Below, piece after piece: positions 17,909 to 27,624 of a stretch of 64,000 nucleotides of DNA. Numbering within the stretch: the first letter of the stretch is position 1; each line of letters starts with the position of its first letter. Position numbers and translations under genes: made by a program. Below the pieces are notes generated by a model. It was given only the letters and a program-made list of their open reading frames with translations, was not told the origin of the DNA and did no database searches. Location of the stretch: contig CANNER010000003.1 in assembly GCA_947503715.1 (NCBI GenBank), positions 186,001 to 250,000 on the forward strand, written 5' to 3'. The stretch is from an uncultured Caulobacterales bacterium. GTDB taxonomy: Bacteria; Pseudomonadota; Alphaproteobacteria; Caulobacterales; Maricaulaceae.

Positions 17909-18850
17909 ATGAAACTCATCAGCGGCACCGCCAATAACCCTTTGGCGAAAGGCATTGCCGATGTCCTCGACATCCCCCTGACCAGTGTCGACATTGAACG
18001 GTTCCGCGATCAGGAAATCTTCGCGCGTATCAATGAAAATGTTCGCGGCGAAGATATCTTCCTCGTGCAGCCCACCTCGGCCCCCGCCAATGACCATTTG
18101 ATGGAATTACTCATTCTCATCGACGCGCTGATGCGGGCGTCGGCGCAGCGGATTACGGCGGTTGTCCCCTATTTCGGCTATGCCCGTCAGGACCGGAAGA
18201 CGGGCGGACGGACGCCGATTTCTGCGAAACTCGTGGCGAACCTAATCGCCAAGGCGGGCGCAGACCGCGTTCTGACCGTTGACCTTCATGCCGGACAGAT
18301 TCAGGGCTTCTTTGACATTCCGACAGACAATCTCTTCGGTCAGCCTGTTTTTGTTGATGATATTAAGGACCGCTTCACCCGCAAGGAACGCGATGAACTG
18401 CTCTTCGTCTCCCCCGATACGGGCGGTGTCGTACGGACGCGGTCTATCGCGAAAATGTTCAATGCCGATATCGCCATTGTCGATAAGCGACGTCCAAAAG
18501 CGGGCGAGAGCGAGGTCATGAATATTATCGGTGATGTCGCGGGCCGGACCTGCATTCTCTATGATGACATTATCGATTCGGGTGGGACACTGTGTAACGC
18601 GGCGAAAGCCCTGAAAGATCACGGCGCGAACTCTGTCTCTGCCTATATCACCCATGGCGTGCTGTCAGACCCGGCCGTTGAGCGCATTACGAAGTCAGAA
18701 CTCCGTGAAGTCGTCATCACAGACACGATTTCCCAGCCTAAAGCGGTCAAGGATTGCGATAAGATCCGTGAATGTTCGACCGCGCGCCTCCTGGGCGAAG
18801 CCATCCGCCGTATTGCGAATGATGAAAGCGTCTCCAAACTGTTTGGTTAG
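17909..18850 (+). CDS. prs: Ribose-phosphate pyrophosphokinase
   Basis: 313 aa enzyme making PRPP from ribose 5-phosphate and ATP for purine, pyrimidine, NAD, histidine and tryptophan synthesis. Visible motifs are the ATP loop around [18 protein letters not shown], the divalent-metal [18 protein letters not shown] segment, the PRPP-binding [14 protein letters not shown] and the flexible-loop PDTGGVVRT region. Length is typical. It is closed by a strong terminator at 18924-18956. Confidence 0.98.
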   Translation: MKLISGTANNPLAKGIADVLDIPLTSVDIERFRDQEIFARINENVRGEDIFLVQPTSAPANDHLMELLILIDALMRASAQRITAVVPYFGYARQDRKTGGRTPISAKLVANLIAKAGADRVLTVDLHAGQIQGFFDIPTDNLFGQPVFVDDIKDRFTRKERDELLFVSPDTGGVVRTRSIAKMFNADIAIVDKRRPKAGESEVMNIIGDVAGRTCILYDDIIDSGGTLCNAAKALKDHGANSVSAYITHGVLSDPAVERITKSELREVVITDTISQPKAVKDCDKIRECSTARLLGEAIRRIANDESVSKLFG

Positions 18851-18923
18851 CTGCAAATACCCTTGCACCTACCGCGCCTTTTCCTTATAGGGCGCAGCAA
18901 CTATAGATTCAGCCCGTCCAAGG

Positions 18924-18956
18924 CCGCTTCAAAATATTTGAAGCGGTTCATTTTTT
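18924..18956 (+). terminator. Rho-independent terminator after prs
   Basis: Perfect 10-base stem CCGCTTCAAA / TTTGAAGCGG with a 3-base loop, followed by TTCATTTTTT. It lies between prs and rplY and separates their transcripts, although read-through attenuation into rplY is possible. Confidence 0.85.
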
Positions 18957-18986
18957 GGGGTCAGGGCAAACCGCAGGATTAGTCAA

Positions 18987-19631
18987 ATGAGTGTTGTTCT
19001 CGACGTTGTTGTCCGTGATGAAACCGGAACCGGAAATGCCCGTGAAGCCCGCCGTAATGGTATGGTCCCAGGCGTGATTTATGGCGGCGACAAAGCCCCT
19101 GTCGCTGTTGGTGTGAAATATAACGAAGTTCTGAAAGCCATCAATTCCGGCCAGTTCCTCGCCAACATGATTGAGCTGACACATGACGGCAAACCCCAGA
19201 AAGTTCTGACAAAAGACGTTCAGTTCCACCCTGTCACAGACGCGCCGATGCATCTCGACTTCTACCGCGTGACGGAAAAAACAATCATCGACGTTGACGT
19301 CACGGCTGTTTTCGTCGGCGAAGAAGACTCACCGGGCATGAAGCGCGGCGGTGCCTTGAACGTTGTGCGCTACAACATCGAAGTCAAATGTCCGGCGGGT
19401 CAAATCCCGGATAGTATCGAAATCGACGTTTCCGGTCTCGACATTGGTGATGCAATCCATCTTTCAGACGTCAAACTGCCGGCCAATGTTAAGCCCGGCA
19501 TCACAGACCGTGACGTGACGATCGCAACTGTCGTTGCGTCCCGTACATCCAAAACTGAGGATGAAGAGGGCGAAGACGGCGAAGTTGAAGCAGGTGACGT
19601 TCCTGCTACGGCACAAACCGAAGAAGGTTAG
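18987..19631 (+). CDS. rplY: 50S ribosomal protein L25/CTC
   Basis: 214 aa, the long CTC/TL5 form: an N-terminal L25 beta-barrel that binds 5S rRNA (about residues 5-90, with GKPQKVLTKDVQFHPVTD), a second beta domain (VDVTAVFVGEEDSPGMKRGG onward) and an acidic C-terminal tail (DEEGEDGEVEAGD). AGGA lies before the ATG. Followed by pth, a common pairing. Confidence 0.97.
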   Translation: MSVVLDVVVRDETGTGNAREARRNGMVPGVIYGGDKAPVAVGVKYNEVLKAINSGQFLANMIELTHDGKPQKVLTKDVQFHPVTDAPMHLDFYRVTEKTIIDVDVTAVFVGEEDSPGMKRGGALNVVRYNIEVKCPAGQIPDSIEIDVSGLDIGDAIHLSDVKLPANVKPGITDRDVTIATVVASRTSKTEDEEGEDGEVEAGDVPATAQTEEG

Positions 19632-19675
19632 TCCTGTTCGACTGGCTCTTTTCTCGCAAAGATAGAGAGCCGGTT

Positions 19676-20248
19676 ATGGAAATCTGGTGCGGTCTCGGCA
19701 ATCCCGGGGCCAAATATCTTGGAAATCGACATAATATCGGTTTTATGGCGCTCGACGCCATAGCCGACGATCATGGCTTCTCCCCCTGGAAGAGCCAGTT
19801 CAAAGGTCTCGTCAGTACAGGCGTGTTCAACGGGCGCAAAGTCCTCCTCCTAAAACCCTCAACATTTATGAATGAGAGTGGCCAAGCCGTGCAAGCGGCC
19901 CTGTCTTTCTACAAACTCGGCCTGACGGATCTGACAGTCTTTCACGACGAGCTGGATTTGGCGCTGGGCAAGATCCGCAATAAATTCGGCGGCGGTCTGG
20001 CCGGCCATAACGGGTTGCGCAGCATTAATAAACTCTGCGGTGGTCCGGATTTTCACCGCCTCCGTCTTGGTATAGACCACCCCGGACATAAAGACCGCGT
20101 GGCGAGTTATGTCCTCTCCGATTTCGCAAAGTCCGAAATTGATACGCGCGACGACATGCTGAACGGTATGAGCCGCTATGCCGACCTATTGGCCAAAGGC
20201 GAACGTGACCTCTTCCAAACCCGCGTTTCAGAATATATTGCCCGCTAA
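19676..20248 (+). CDS. pth: Peptidyl-tRNA hydrolase
   Basis: 190 aa enzyme that frees tRNA from prematurely released peptidyl-tRNA. The family signatures are GLGNPGAKYLGNRHNIGFMALD with the catalytic His, LLKPSTFMNESGQAV, and FHDELDLALGKIRNKFGGGLAGHNGLRSI. Begins 44 bases after the rplY stop, so the two are likely co-transcribed. Confidence 0.97.
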   Translation: MEIWCGLGNPGAKYLGNRHNIGFMALDAIADDHGFSPWKSQFKGLVSTGVFNGRKVLLLKPSTFMNESGQAVQAALSFYKLGLTDLTVFHDELDLALGKIRNKFGGGLAGHNGLRSINKLCGGPDFHRLRLGIDHPGHKDRVASYVLSDFAKSEIDTRDDMLNGMSRYADLLAKGERDLFQTRVSEYIAR

Positions 20249-20379
20249 TTCAGCGATATGAAACAAAACACGGCGCTTCGCGTTTCTTTGTTTAGCCTAC
20301 AGCTTTGTAATCTCCCCGCACCCTGTTGCACGGGCGTTCATGTGATAGGCTCTATTACAGTCCAAAAGGTGGGTCTCAG

Positions 20380-23300
20380 ATGAAAAAACTTCTTATTGGT
20401 ACAGGTTCCGTCCTCGTTCTCGGCATTGTCGGTCTCATCGCCCTGCCCTCTCTCATCCCGTCCTCGGTCTATAAAGAGCGGATTGAGCAGCAACTCGAAA
20501 AAGAACTCGCGCGGGACGTGACAGTTTCCGGTGACATCAAACTGAGCGTCTTTCCCGTCATTAAAGCCAATGCCGGACGCGTCGAAATCGCGAATCCGGA
20601 CGGATTCGCGACTGAAAATTTCGCCGCCATGGACGGAATGAGCGCACGCATCAAATTGTTGCCCTTGTTTTCGAAACGTGTCGAAATCGCGTCTTTCACC
20701 TTGAAAAACCCGCAGATCAATTTGGAGAAAAATGCCTTAGGTGACGTGAATTGGGCGTTTGGTGCGCCAGACGCGGATGCCACGCAGGAACCTGACGCCG
20801 GACCTTTTAAACGCGATGGGCGCTATAACGACCTCGATCCTTCCATCGGCAAATTCACGCTGGAAAACGGCGCGATCAATTATACGGATGCAACACAGGA
20901 TGTGAGCCACGACCTGCGCGATGTGAACGTGGCCTTTTCCGTGCCGAGTCTTTCCGACCGTATCGCGATTGAAGGCGATCTCATTTATAATGATATGCCT
21001 GCGGAAGTGGACCTGTCTCTCGATAGCCCCCGCGCTTTCCTAAATGGCGAGGCAGCCCCGGTCACATTCGCCATGACGACAGATTTCGCGACCGTCGATA
21101 CCAAGGGACGATTCTTACCCGGCGAAGATATCAGCTTCACGCTTGATGCAACAGGTGACGTCACCGACATGGCGAAACTCATCAGCCTCGCGCCGGAACC
21201 CATTCCTTATGCAGAGCTCGTCTCAACCGCCAAATTTGGCGGAACTTATAGTTATGATGGCCAAACGCTCTCCGCCAAAGGCGCAGATATCAGCGCCAAA
21301 GGCCCAAGCTTTGAAGCCGACTTCAAAGGCGACGCGTCCCTCTCGGAGACGCCTATTCTAAACGGAAATCTGAACCTGAATGCGACCGATGTCAAAACAC
21401 TCGCCGCCGCGTTGGAGCAAGACATCCAAGGACTAGAGCTCATCAAAACCGCCACAGTCACGGCCAATTTTACCGCACAGGGCCAAGGTTTTTCGGCCGA
21501 TAATATCAAAGCCAATCTGCGCGGCGACAACCTCACGGCAGACTATACGGGATCGGCTCTCGTCGAAGACGGCGTCCCAACAGCAACAGGTAATTTTACA
21601 GTCGACATCCCGTCTGTCGCGACCGCCAATCAGGTCGCGGGTTTGAATATTGAAGCTGCGAACGCCGTCGGAAGCCTGAAAGCGTCCGGCGCCGTCAGTT
21701 ACATCAATGAGGTTCTCTCCCTCTCAAATTTGAACGCCGAAACATCCGGCGACGTCATAAATGGTACCTATAAAGGCTCTGCCACGCTCGGCGAAACACC
21801 CGCTTATAATGGTCAATTCACGGGCAATTTGGCGTCCCTCACGCAATTCTCGACCCTGTCCGGGATAGAGGTGCCCTATGCGGAAGCGATAGGTGAAATT
21901 AACGTGACGGGCGCGGTCTCCGGTGAAGGTCAAACTTTATCACTGACAGATATTGAGGCCGCTCTGACAGACGGTCAAATCAATGGGCGTTACACAGGAA
22001 CAGCCGGATTGAATGAAGGCCTTACGCTGGACGGAAACTTGGAAGCCGCCATTCCATCCTTACGCGCGCTCGCCGCGACGACAGGGAATAACAGTCTGCC
22101 GCCCAGTACAGAGGTCGGCGATATTTACGAAAATTTCGCAGTGTCCGGAAAAGTGACAGGCACACCTGCGGCGATAAATTTCAATTCCGCCAATCTCACT
22201 TTTGACGACATTAAAGGCACAGGCGATTTCAATATCGACCTGGCCAAGTCAAAGCCCTTTGTGACAGGCGTTTTGAATATGCAAGGTTTGGACCTGCGTC
22301 CTTACATGGCGGCCATGTCCGCGCAAAACCCGACGGGTGAAATCCAGCCTTGGAGCACTGAACCCATCAACGCTGATGCCTTAAATACACTCAATGGCGA
22401 TTTTAGATTCAATACACCCAATATCATCACGGACCGTTTATCACTTGATCAATCTACGATCTCGGCCAAATTGAACGAGGGTGTGTTGATTGCAGATATG
22501 CCGGACCTCATTCTCTATGGCGGCAAGGGGCGTTTGGACGCCACCTTCGATGCATCAGCCGCGGTGCCAAGTTTCACGGTCGATATGAATTTGGACACGT
22601 TGAACACAAACAAATTCCTAAGTGCCGTGGCAGGATTTACGAAAGCCTCAGGCGAAAGCGGAACGCAATTTTCTCTCTCAGGACGCGGAAACAGCCAAGC
22701 CGCCATAATGAAATCCTTGTCCGGTAATGGAGACTTCAAACTCATTGACGGAGAACTGTCAGGGGTAGATCTGAGCGAGCTTCTGACAGGGTTGGATCAA
22801 GCCTTTACCTCGCGGTCTCTGCCGGGCGGAATTGGGGAGAGTTATGTTACGAAATTCCAAGACATTATCGGTCAGGTCAAAATCGAAAATGGCGTGGCCT
22901 CTATTGATCAATTTGCCCTCAACGGTTTCGGAGTCTTGGCCGAAGGCGCAGGTCAAATTGATCTTGGCAATCAAAGCGTCGATTTCAGCCTCCGCCCGCG
23001 CCTCACGGGTGAAAGTGCGAGCAATCTGGCGGCGTTCGGTATCCCCATTCAAGTCAAAGGCAATTTCGGCGAAGCTTCCGTCGGGTTAGACACTGACCTG
23101 CTCGGAAAAATCGTTGCGGATCGTGCCAAAGCAAAAGCCGCAGATGCCTTGAAAGACCGCGTTGGAGGACCGTTGGGAGGTGTTCTAGGGGGTGTCTTAG
23201 GCGGAGAAACCACATCGGAAGGGTCGACCGAAGATACGGCGAAGACTATTCTTGGTGGGTTATTGGGGTCTCAGAAAAAAGAGGCTGAGCCCACAGAATC

Positions 23301-23403
23301 TGAGCCTTCTGAAACGCAACCGGAAGGGGTTGAGAAAAAGGAAGAGCCGAAACTGGAAGACGCGATTTTGGACTTATTCGGGAAGAAGAAAAAGAAAGAG
23401 TGA
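20380..23403 (+). CDS. AsmA-family protein
   Basis: 1007 aa from the ATG at 20380, preceded by a GGTGGG ribosome binding site. It starts with one membrane helix (KLLIGTGSVLVLGIVGLIAL), then the AsmA N-terminal pattern VYKERIEQQLEKELARDVTVSGDIKLSVFP, a very long beta-rich periplasmic body with recurring NLNAT/LSLxDIxAxLxxG units, and a C-terminal AsmA domain with SFTVDMNLDTLNTNKFLSAV and FSLSGRGNSQAAIMKSLSGNG. The end is Gly-rich then Lys/Glu-rich. AsmA-like proteins are thought to bridge inner and outer membranes for phospholipid transport. Separate transcript from pth. Confidence 0.88.
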   Translation: MKKLLIGTGSVLVLGIVGLIALPSLIPSSVYKERIEQQLEKELARDVTVSGDIKLSVFPVIKANAGRVEIANPDGFATENFAAMDGMSARIKLLPLFSKRVEIASFTLKNPQINLEKNALGDVNWAFGAPDADATQEPDAGPFKRDGRYNDLDPSIGKFTLENGAINYTDATQDVSHDLRDVNVAFSVPSLSDRIAIEGDLIYNDMPAEVDLSLDSPRAFLNGEAAPVTFAMTTDFATVDTKGRFLPGEDISFTLDATGDVTDMAKLISLAPEPIPYAELVSTAKFGGTYSYDGQTLSAKGADISAKGPSFEADFKGDASLSETPILNGNLNLNATDVKTLAAALEQDIQGLELIKTATVTANFTAQGQGFSADNIKANLRGDNLTADYTGSALVEDGVPTATGNFTVDIPSVATANQVAGLNIEAANAVGSLKASGAVSYINEVLSLSNLNAETSGDVINGTYKGSATLGETPAYNGQFTGNLASLTQFSTLSGIEVPYAEAIGEINVTGAVSGEGQTLSLTDIEAALTDGQINGRYTGTAGLNEGLTLDGNLEAAIPSLRALAATTGNNSLPPSTEVGDIYENFAVSGKVTGTPAAINFNSANLTFDDIKGTGDFNIDLAKSKPFVTGVLNMQGLDLRPYMAAMSAQNPTGEIQPWSTEPINADALNTLNGDFRFNTPNIITDRLSLDQSTISAKLNEGVLIADMPDLILYGGKGRLDATFDASAAVPSFTVDMNLDTLNTNKFLSAVAGFTKASGESGTQFSLSGRGNSQAAIMKSLSGNGDFKLIDGELSGVDLSELLTGLDQAFTSRSLPGGIGESYVTKFQDIIGQVKIENGVASIDQFALNGFGVLAEGAGQIDLGNQSVDFSLRPRLTGESASNLAAFGIPIQVKGNFGEASVGLDTDLLGKIVADRAKAKAADALKDRVGGPLGGVLGGVLGGETTSEGSTEDTAKTILGGLLGSQKKEAEPTESEPSETQPEGVEKKEEPKLEDAILDLFGKKKKKE

Positions 23404-23416
23404 AGTCGGCTTTACT

Positions 23417-23893
23417 CTAAAGCACGGCCCAATCTCCGCTCTTCCCACCTTGCTTTTCCAACACCCGTATACCGCCGATTTCCATCGTCTTATCCGCCGC
23501 TTTCAACATGTCGTATATCGTCAGGCAGGCGACGGAGACCGCCGTCAGGGCTTCCATCTCAACACCGGTCTTTCCATCTGTAGACACCTCGCCGCTCACA
23601 CGCAGCCCGGGTAAATCAGTCTCCAACGCAATCCGCACTTTCACCTTTGACAAGGGTAGAGGATGGCAGAGCGGGATGAGATCAGACGTTCGCTTGGCCC
23701 CCATAATTCCGGCCAGTTCGGAAATCGTCTCAACATTCCCTTTTGGGTTCGCACCGGATCGGACGAGTTCAAAAGTCTCGGACGTCATGCGAACAAAGCC
23801 TTCCGCGACTGCATGGCGGGATGTTACCGCTTTCCCGGAAATATCGACCATGGCCGCGCGGCCCTGTTCATCCAAATGTGTGAGCTTTGTCAT
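23417..23893 (-). CDS. moaC: Cyclic pyranopterin monophosphate synthase MoaC
   Basis: 158 aa. MoaC with MoaA converts GTP to cyclic pyranopterin monophosphate, the first molybdopterin intermediate. Signatures are [37 protein letters not shown] and the substrate-binding [21 protein letters not shown], ending in GGKSGDW. The ATG overlaps the moaB stop (ATGA). Last gene of the minus-strand Moco operon, convergent with asmA-like. Confidence 0.97.
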   Translation of the reverse strand: MTKLTHLDEQGRAAMVDISGKAVTSRHAVAEGFVRMTSETFELVRSGANPKGNVETISELAGIMGAKRTSDLIPLCHPLPLSKVKVRIALETDLPGLRVSGEVSTDGKTGVEMEALTAVSVACLTIYDMLKAADKTMEIGGIRVLEKQGGKSGDWAVL

Positions 23894-24417
23894 TCTGAAA
23901 GCCTTGGAAGAAGATCAACGAGACTGCAAGGGCGGTAGCGACTGTCCAAAAGACCGGAAATAATATGATCCCAGCCGTCTTTCACCGCCCCTGTCGAGCC
24001 GGGTAAGCAGAAGACAAACGTCTCATCAATCAAACCCGCACAGGCGCGGGATTGTAGTGTCGAGAGGCCTACAGATTTGAAACTAAGCTGATGAAATAAG
24101 ACAGGAAAACCATCAATGACTTTATCAAATAATGGCGTCACAGCCTCCACAGTGACGTCGCGCCCCGTCAGCCCCGTCCCACCCGTCGTGATGATCGCAT
24201 GCATGTCAGGATCAATTGACCAGGCACGAATAGACGTTGAAATGGCATCCACATCATCTTTTACAATACCCCGTGCTGCGAGCACATGTCCTGCGCTCTC
24301 CACGCGGGCGGCTAGCGTATCGCCGCTACGATCATCCTCACGCGTCCGCGTGTCAGAGATCGTCAGAACCGCGATATTGAGCGGACGAAAGATGAGGTCT
24401 TCATCAATCCCGGGCAT
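23890..24417 (-). CDS. moaB: Molybdopterin adenylyltransferase MoaB/MogA
   Basis: 175 aa MPT-binding domain protein that adenylylates molybdopterin before metal insertion. Conserved segments are [33 protein letters not shown] and [18 protein letters not shown]. The ATG at 24417 overlaps the moaE stop as TAATG; a GTG three codons upstream is possible. Confidence 0.93.
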   Translation of the reverse strand: MPGIDEDLIFRPLNIAVLTISDTRTREDDRSGDTLAARVESAGHVLAARGIVKDDVDAISTSIRAWSIDPDMHAIITTGGTGLTGRDVTVEAVTPLFDKVIDGFPVLFHQLSFKSVGLSTLQSRACAGLIDETFVFCLPGSTGAVKDGWDHIISGLLDSRYRPCSLVDLLPRLSE

Positions 24418-24854
24418 TAGGACCACCGCGCGAGATCTGCGGCATCCTGCGCCCGCGGTTCAATCCACTGCTTCTTACCGGCCTTCATTTCTGATTTCCA
24501 AAAGGGCGCATCGGATTTCAGGCGATCCATGAGGTAGTCGCAAGCCTCAAAGGCCGCCCGACGATGGGCGCTAGCGGTCGCGACAAAGACGATGGGTTCG
24601 CCCGGCTTCATTCGTCCGACACGATGGATAATATGCACCGCCGTCACGTCCCAACGTGATTTAGCAGCTTCGACAAAACTCTTAATATGACGCTCGGTAA
24701 AACCGGGATAGTGAGAAAGAGTCAGGTTTTCCGTCGCCCCATCATCACGGACAACCCCCGTAAAACTTGTAAGCGCACCGACGCACGCATTCGCTTTACG
24801 AAAAGCCGCTAATTCCGCCTCGGGATCAAATGCAGTCTCAGTAATTCGGATCAT
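24417..24854 (-). CDS. moaE: Molybdopterin synthase large subunit MoaE
   Basis: 145 aa catalytic subunit that uses the MoaD thiocarboxylate to put the dithiolene sulfurs on cyclic pyranopterin. Motifs are GALTSFTGVVRDDG, the HRVGRMKPGEPIVFVATAS core with HRRAAFEACDYLMDRLKSDAPFWKSE following, including the active-site Lys. Directly downstream of moaD. Confidence 0.96.
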   Translation of the reverse strand: MIRITETAFDPEAELAAFRKANACVGALTSFTGVVRDDGATENLTLSHYPGFTERHIKSFVEAAKSRWDVTAVHIIHRVGRMKPGEPIVFVATASAHRRAAFEACDYLMDRLKSDAPFWKSEMKAGKKQWIEPRAQDAADLARWS

Positions 24855-24857
24855 GCG

Positions 24858-25103
24858 TCATCCGCCTGACAATGCCGACATATAGGCGATTTCGTCGCTA
24901 TTTCCGACGGCCGTCTCATTCATCGAGACAAGCATATTCACGGAGATTCGCGTATCCGGCAGCGCTGCGATTTGGCCAAATCCTTCGATTTTCTCTGATA
25001 GGAATGCCGTCAGTGACGCTTTGTCCGTCACGTTTTCCGGCAGGTCGATTTCTAGCCTGTCGCGCAAGTCAGAAAACCGTCCAAAGAAGAGAATAACCGC
25101 CAT
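24858..25103 (-). CDS. moaD: Molybdopterin synthase sulfur carrier MoaD
   Basis: 81 aa ubiquitin-fold protein. It ends in Gly-Gly (MSALSGG), the residue pair that is adenylylated and thiocarboxylated; the middle has SVNMLVSMNETAVGNSDEIAYM matching the MoaD beta-grasp pattern. Three bases separate it from moaA and moaE on each side. Confidence 0.92.
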   Translation of the reverse strand: MAVILFFGRFSDLRDRLEIDLPENVTDKASLTAFLSEKIEGFGQIAALPDTRISVNMLVSMNETAVGNSDEIAYMSALSGG

Positions 25104-25106
25104 CGC

Positions 25107-26138
25107 CTAACCGCCCGTCATCGACATATGCCGCGCCACAGCCGGGGCTTGGCCGGGCGCATCGATGTGAAAATCATGGGCTTCGGGCTTACGCCCTATG
25201 GCTTCATCCAGCGCGGCGTTTAGATCACCACCACCGCGAATAACGGCACGCAGATCGGCATCCTCAGTCTGTCCCAAACAGAGGAACAGCTTCCCCGTGC
25301 ACGTCAGCCGCACCCGATTACACGCGCCGCAGAATTTATGCGAGAGCGGCGTGATAAACCCAAGCCGTCCACCCGTTTCCGCAACACGCCAATACTCCGC
25401 AGGACCGCCCGTGCGGTGATCGTCACGGGTCAATGTCCAGTCGCGTTCCAAATTCGCGTGGACTTCCGTGAGAGGCAGATATTGGTCAAAGCGATCTGCC
25501 TCAATCTCGCCCATTGGCATGGCCTCAATCAAGGTGACATCAATATCTCGCTTATGCGCCCATGCGATCAGGGTCGGAATTTCCTTCGCATTATCCTGCC
25601 GCAACGCAACGCAGTTCAGCTTGATTTTAAGACCTTCCGATTGCGCGGCCGAAATACCTTCCAATACACGCGCCACACGACCGCCGCGAGTCAGTCTTGC
25701 GAATGTCTCGGGGTCCAGCGTGTCCAGAGACACATTAATCCGCCGTACGCCAATCTTCGCGAGTTGCGCCGCATGTTTCGTCAGTTGCGTTCCATTTGTG
25801 GTCAGGGTCAATTCATCCAACCCTTGCCCCAAATGGCGGGAAATGCGGGTCATGATCTCCGTCACATTCCGACGCACGAGAGGTTCCCCGCCCGTTATCC
25901 GGATTTTGCGGACACCCCGCGCGATAAAGGCGCTCGCGACGTGATCCAATTCTTCCGCATCCAACAGGTCGGATTTCGGCAGGAATGTCATTTTCTCGGA
26001 CATACAATAGGTGCAACGCAGATCACACCGATCCGTCACAGATAAACGCAAATAAGAAATCGTCCGCCCATAGGGATCAACCAGCGGCGCGCCCGTCGGC
26101 GCAATATTCGGCGCTTGCAGCAGCGTCGTCGCGGTCAT
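25107..26138 (-). CDS. moaA: GTP 3',8-cyclase MoaA
   Basis: 343 aa radical SAM enzyme. The N-terminal cluster motif is [13 protein letters not shown] (CxxxCxxC), followed by [10 protein letters not shown] and [11 protein letters not shown]; the C-terminal cluster uses [22 protein letters not shown]. The protein ends in GG, as MoaA needs. Its ATG overlaps the stop of the mocA-like gene (ATGA). Confidence 0.97.
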   Translation of the reverse strand: MTATTLLQAPNIAPTGAPLVDPYGRTISYLRLSVTDRCDLRCTYCMSEKMTFLPKSDLLDAEELDHVASAFIARGVRKIRITGGEPLVRRNVTEIMTRISRHLGQGLDELTLTTNGTQLTKHAAQLAKIGVRRINVSLDTLDPETFARLTRGGRVARVLEGISAAQSEGLKIKLNCVALRQDNAKEIPTLIAWAHKRDIDVTLIEAMPMGEIEADRFDQYLPLTEVHANLERDWTLTRDDHRTGGPAEYWRVAETGGRLGFITPLSHKFCGACNRVRLTCTGKLFLCLGQTEDADLRAVIRGGGDLNAALDEAIGRKPEAHDFHIDAPGQAPAVARHMSMTGG

Positions 26139-26713
26139 GTGGAACGGCTTTTCATAATGGCCGCCACCCTAATCAAATCCTGCGGCATGTCCACGTCCTG
26201 CGCGGAGTCTGCATCCAACGGAAATGTCGCAGGGTTGAGTTGGTCAAAAATCGCGCGTGCGCCGGAAGATGAATCTTGCGCGAGGATTTGTTCTAAAGCG
26301 GACCCATCAAAAATCGCAGGTGGAAGGCGGCGCCCGTCGCAAAGGCTGACCAGAGCGGTTTCATTCTCTGACGCTTCGATCATGGCCTCAAGATAGGTAG
26401 CGCCGATCAAGGGCATATCCCCAAGGACGACCATCACACGAGACCACCCCGCATCGAGGCAAGCTCTGACACCTAATCGAAGAGCGTGCCCCTGTCCCGC
26501 TTCGGGGTTTTTATTTATGACCGTTCTTGTACCAAAAGCAGATAAGGTTTGGGAGACAATGAAGACCTCTCTAAAACCGACGGACCGAACTGTTTCCAGC
26601 ATATGGGACAGAAGCGGTCGCCCGCATAAATCCGCTTGCAATTTATCCACTGCTCCAAAGCGCTCCGACATCCCACTCGCCAATATCAGGCAAGCCATAT
26701 TGACTGCGCTCAC
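26135..26713 (-). CDS. MocA/MobA-like molybdopterin nucleotidyltransferase
   Basis: 192 aa NTP-transferase fold. It starts [30 protein letters not shown], the GxGxSxRFGxxDK nucleotide-binding signature in slightly altered form, and has [16 protein letters not shown] as the metal-binding segment. MocA makes the cytosine dinucleotide form used by xanthine dehydrogenase-type enzymes, which fits the adjacent xdhC. Start is GTG at 26713 overlapping the xdhC stop, or ATG at 26698. Confidence 0.8.
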   Translation of the reverse strand: MSAVNMACLILASGMSERFGAVDKLQADLCGRPLLSHMLETVRSVGFREVFIVSQTLSAFGTRTVINKNPEAGQGHALRLGVRACLDAGWSRVMVVLGDMPLIGATYLEAMIEASENETALVSLCDGRRLPPAIFDGSALEQILAQDSSSGARAIFDQLNPATFPLDADSAQDVDMPQDLIRVAAIMKSRST

Positions 26714-27624
26714 AACATGCCCTCTGACTGTGCAACTTGCAGAACTTCCGCCAGGATGGACACGGCCAGCAGGTTTGCATCCCGCATAGCGGGGAGCAGT
26801 CCGATGGGCCCTCTGATGGCCTCTATCAATTCACCAGAGACGCCCAACGCGGCCAGTCGGTCGCAACGCAACGCATGGGTTCGCACACTACCCATCGCAC
26901 CGACAAAGAAGGCAGTGCCTTCGACCGCCTGTTTCAAAATCTCTGGCTCCCAATCGTGATCATGGAACAACAAGATGACGGCTGTTCTCGCGTCATCGTC
27001 AATCTCGGGCACATTGGAAGGATCGACTAATGGCATGTAATCGCCGTCAAATTCATCAGGCGATTGAATAACGACGTCTAAACCGGATATCGTCGCAAGC
27101 CGATAAAGAGACATCAGCGCGTCGCCCCGACCGGCTATACGAAAACGAATTTTTGGCTTTAAAACTGTCTGAAAATTGTCGTTCAAAATGAATGTAAAAG
27201 ACTCGCGTCGGTTCAACGCTGAAACCGCATGCGATATTAAATCCTGATCCGGATTCGACCAAATATGGACTTCAATTCGTCCGCCACATGGCAACACAAT
27301 ATCGCGAAACGGCGACCCTTCGCCATAGACGAAACGGCCCGCATCACCGCGCCGCGCGCGCATGATGATATCCGCATCCACACAGCCATTGGAGATATAG
27401 CCTGCGACCCTCCCCGCGCTTACCGCCATCATCGCACCAGCAGAGCGCATGGCCCCGCCCGTCACAGAAGTCACGATGACAAGGCTGGCATCTGGCTGAT
27501 CTTCGCAGAAACGCAAGACATCATGGGGATGATCGAATGTTGTGTTCACAGAGGTCAGTTTATCGACACGGGGTCGCAAGGCAATCCTTTCCGCCAGCCT
27601 ATCGGACGGGTAAGACAACATCAT
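26710..27624 (-). CDS. xdhC: XdhC/CoxI family protein
   Basis: 304 aa. XdhC proteins bind the molybdenum cofactor, protect it during sulfuration and insert it into xanthine dehydrogenase-type enzymes. Seen here: the N-terminal domain with LVIVTSVTGGAMRSAGAMMAV and GYISNGCVDADI, and the C-terminal Rossmann domain with RGDALMSLYRLA, FFVGAMGSVRTHALR and the ending RGPIGLLPAMRDANLLAVSILAEV. ATG at 27624 (or 27621) is chosen; its codon overlaps the divergent moeA start by two bases. A 23-codon longer TTG frame would lie antisense to moeA. Confidence 0.85.
   Translation of the reverse strand: MMLSYPSDRLAERIALRPRVDKLTSVNTTFDHPHDVLRFCEDQPDASLVIVTSVTGGAMRSAGAMMAVSAGRVAGYISNGCVDADIIMRARRGDAGRFVYGEGSPFRDIVLPCGGRIEVHIWSNPDQDLISHAVSALNRRESFTFILNDNFQTVLKPKIRFRIAGRGDALMSLYRLATISGLDVVIQSPDEFDGDYMPLVDPSNVPEIDDDARTAVILLFHDHDWEPEILKQAVEGTAFFVGAMGSVRTHALRCDRLAALGVSGELIEAIRGPIGLLPAMRDANLLAVSILAEVLQVAQSEGML

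Noticed and set aside
20250..20310. Terminator after pth (AAACACGGCGCTTCGCGTTTC region)
   Set aside because: The stem is short and mismatched and the T-run is interrupted; not strong enough to report.
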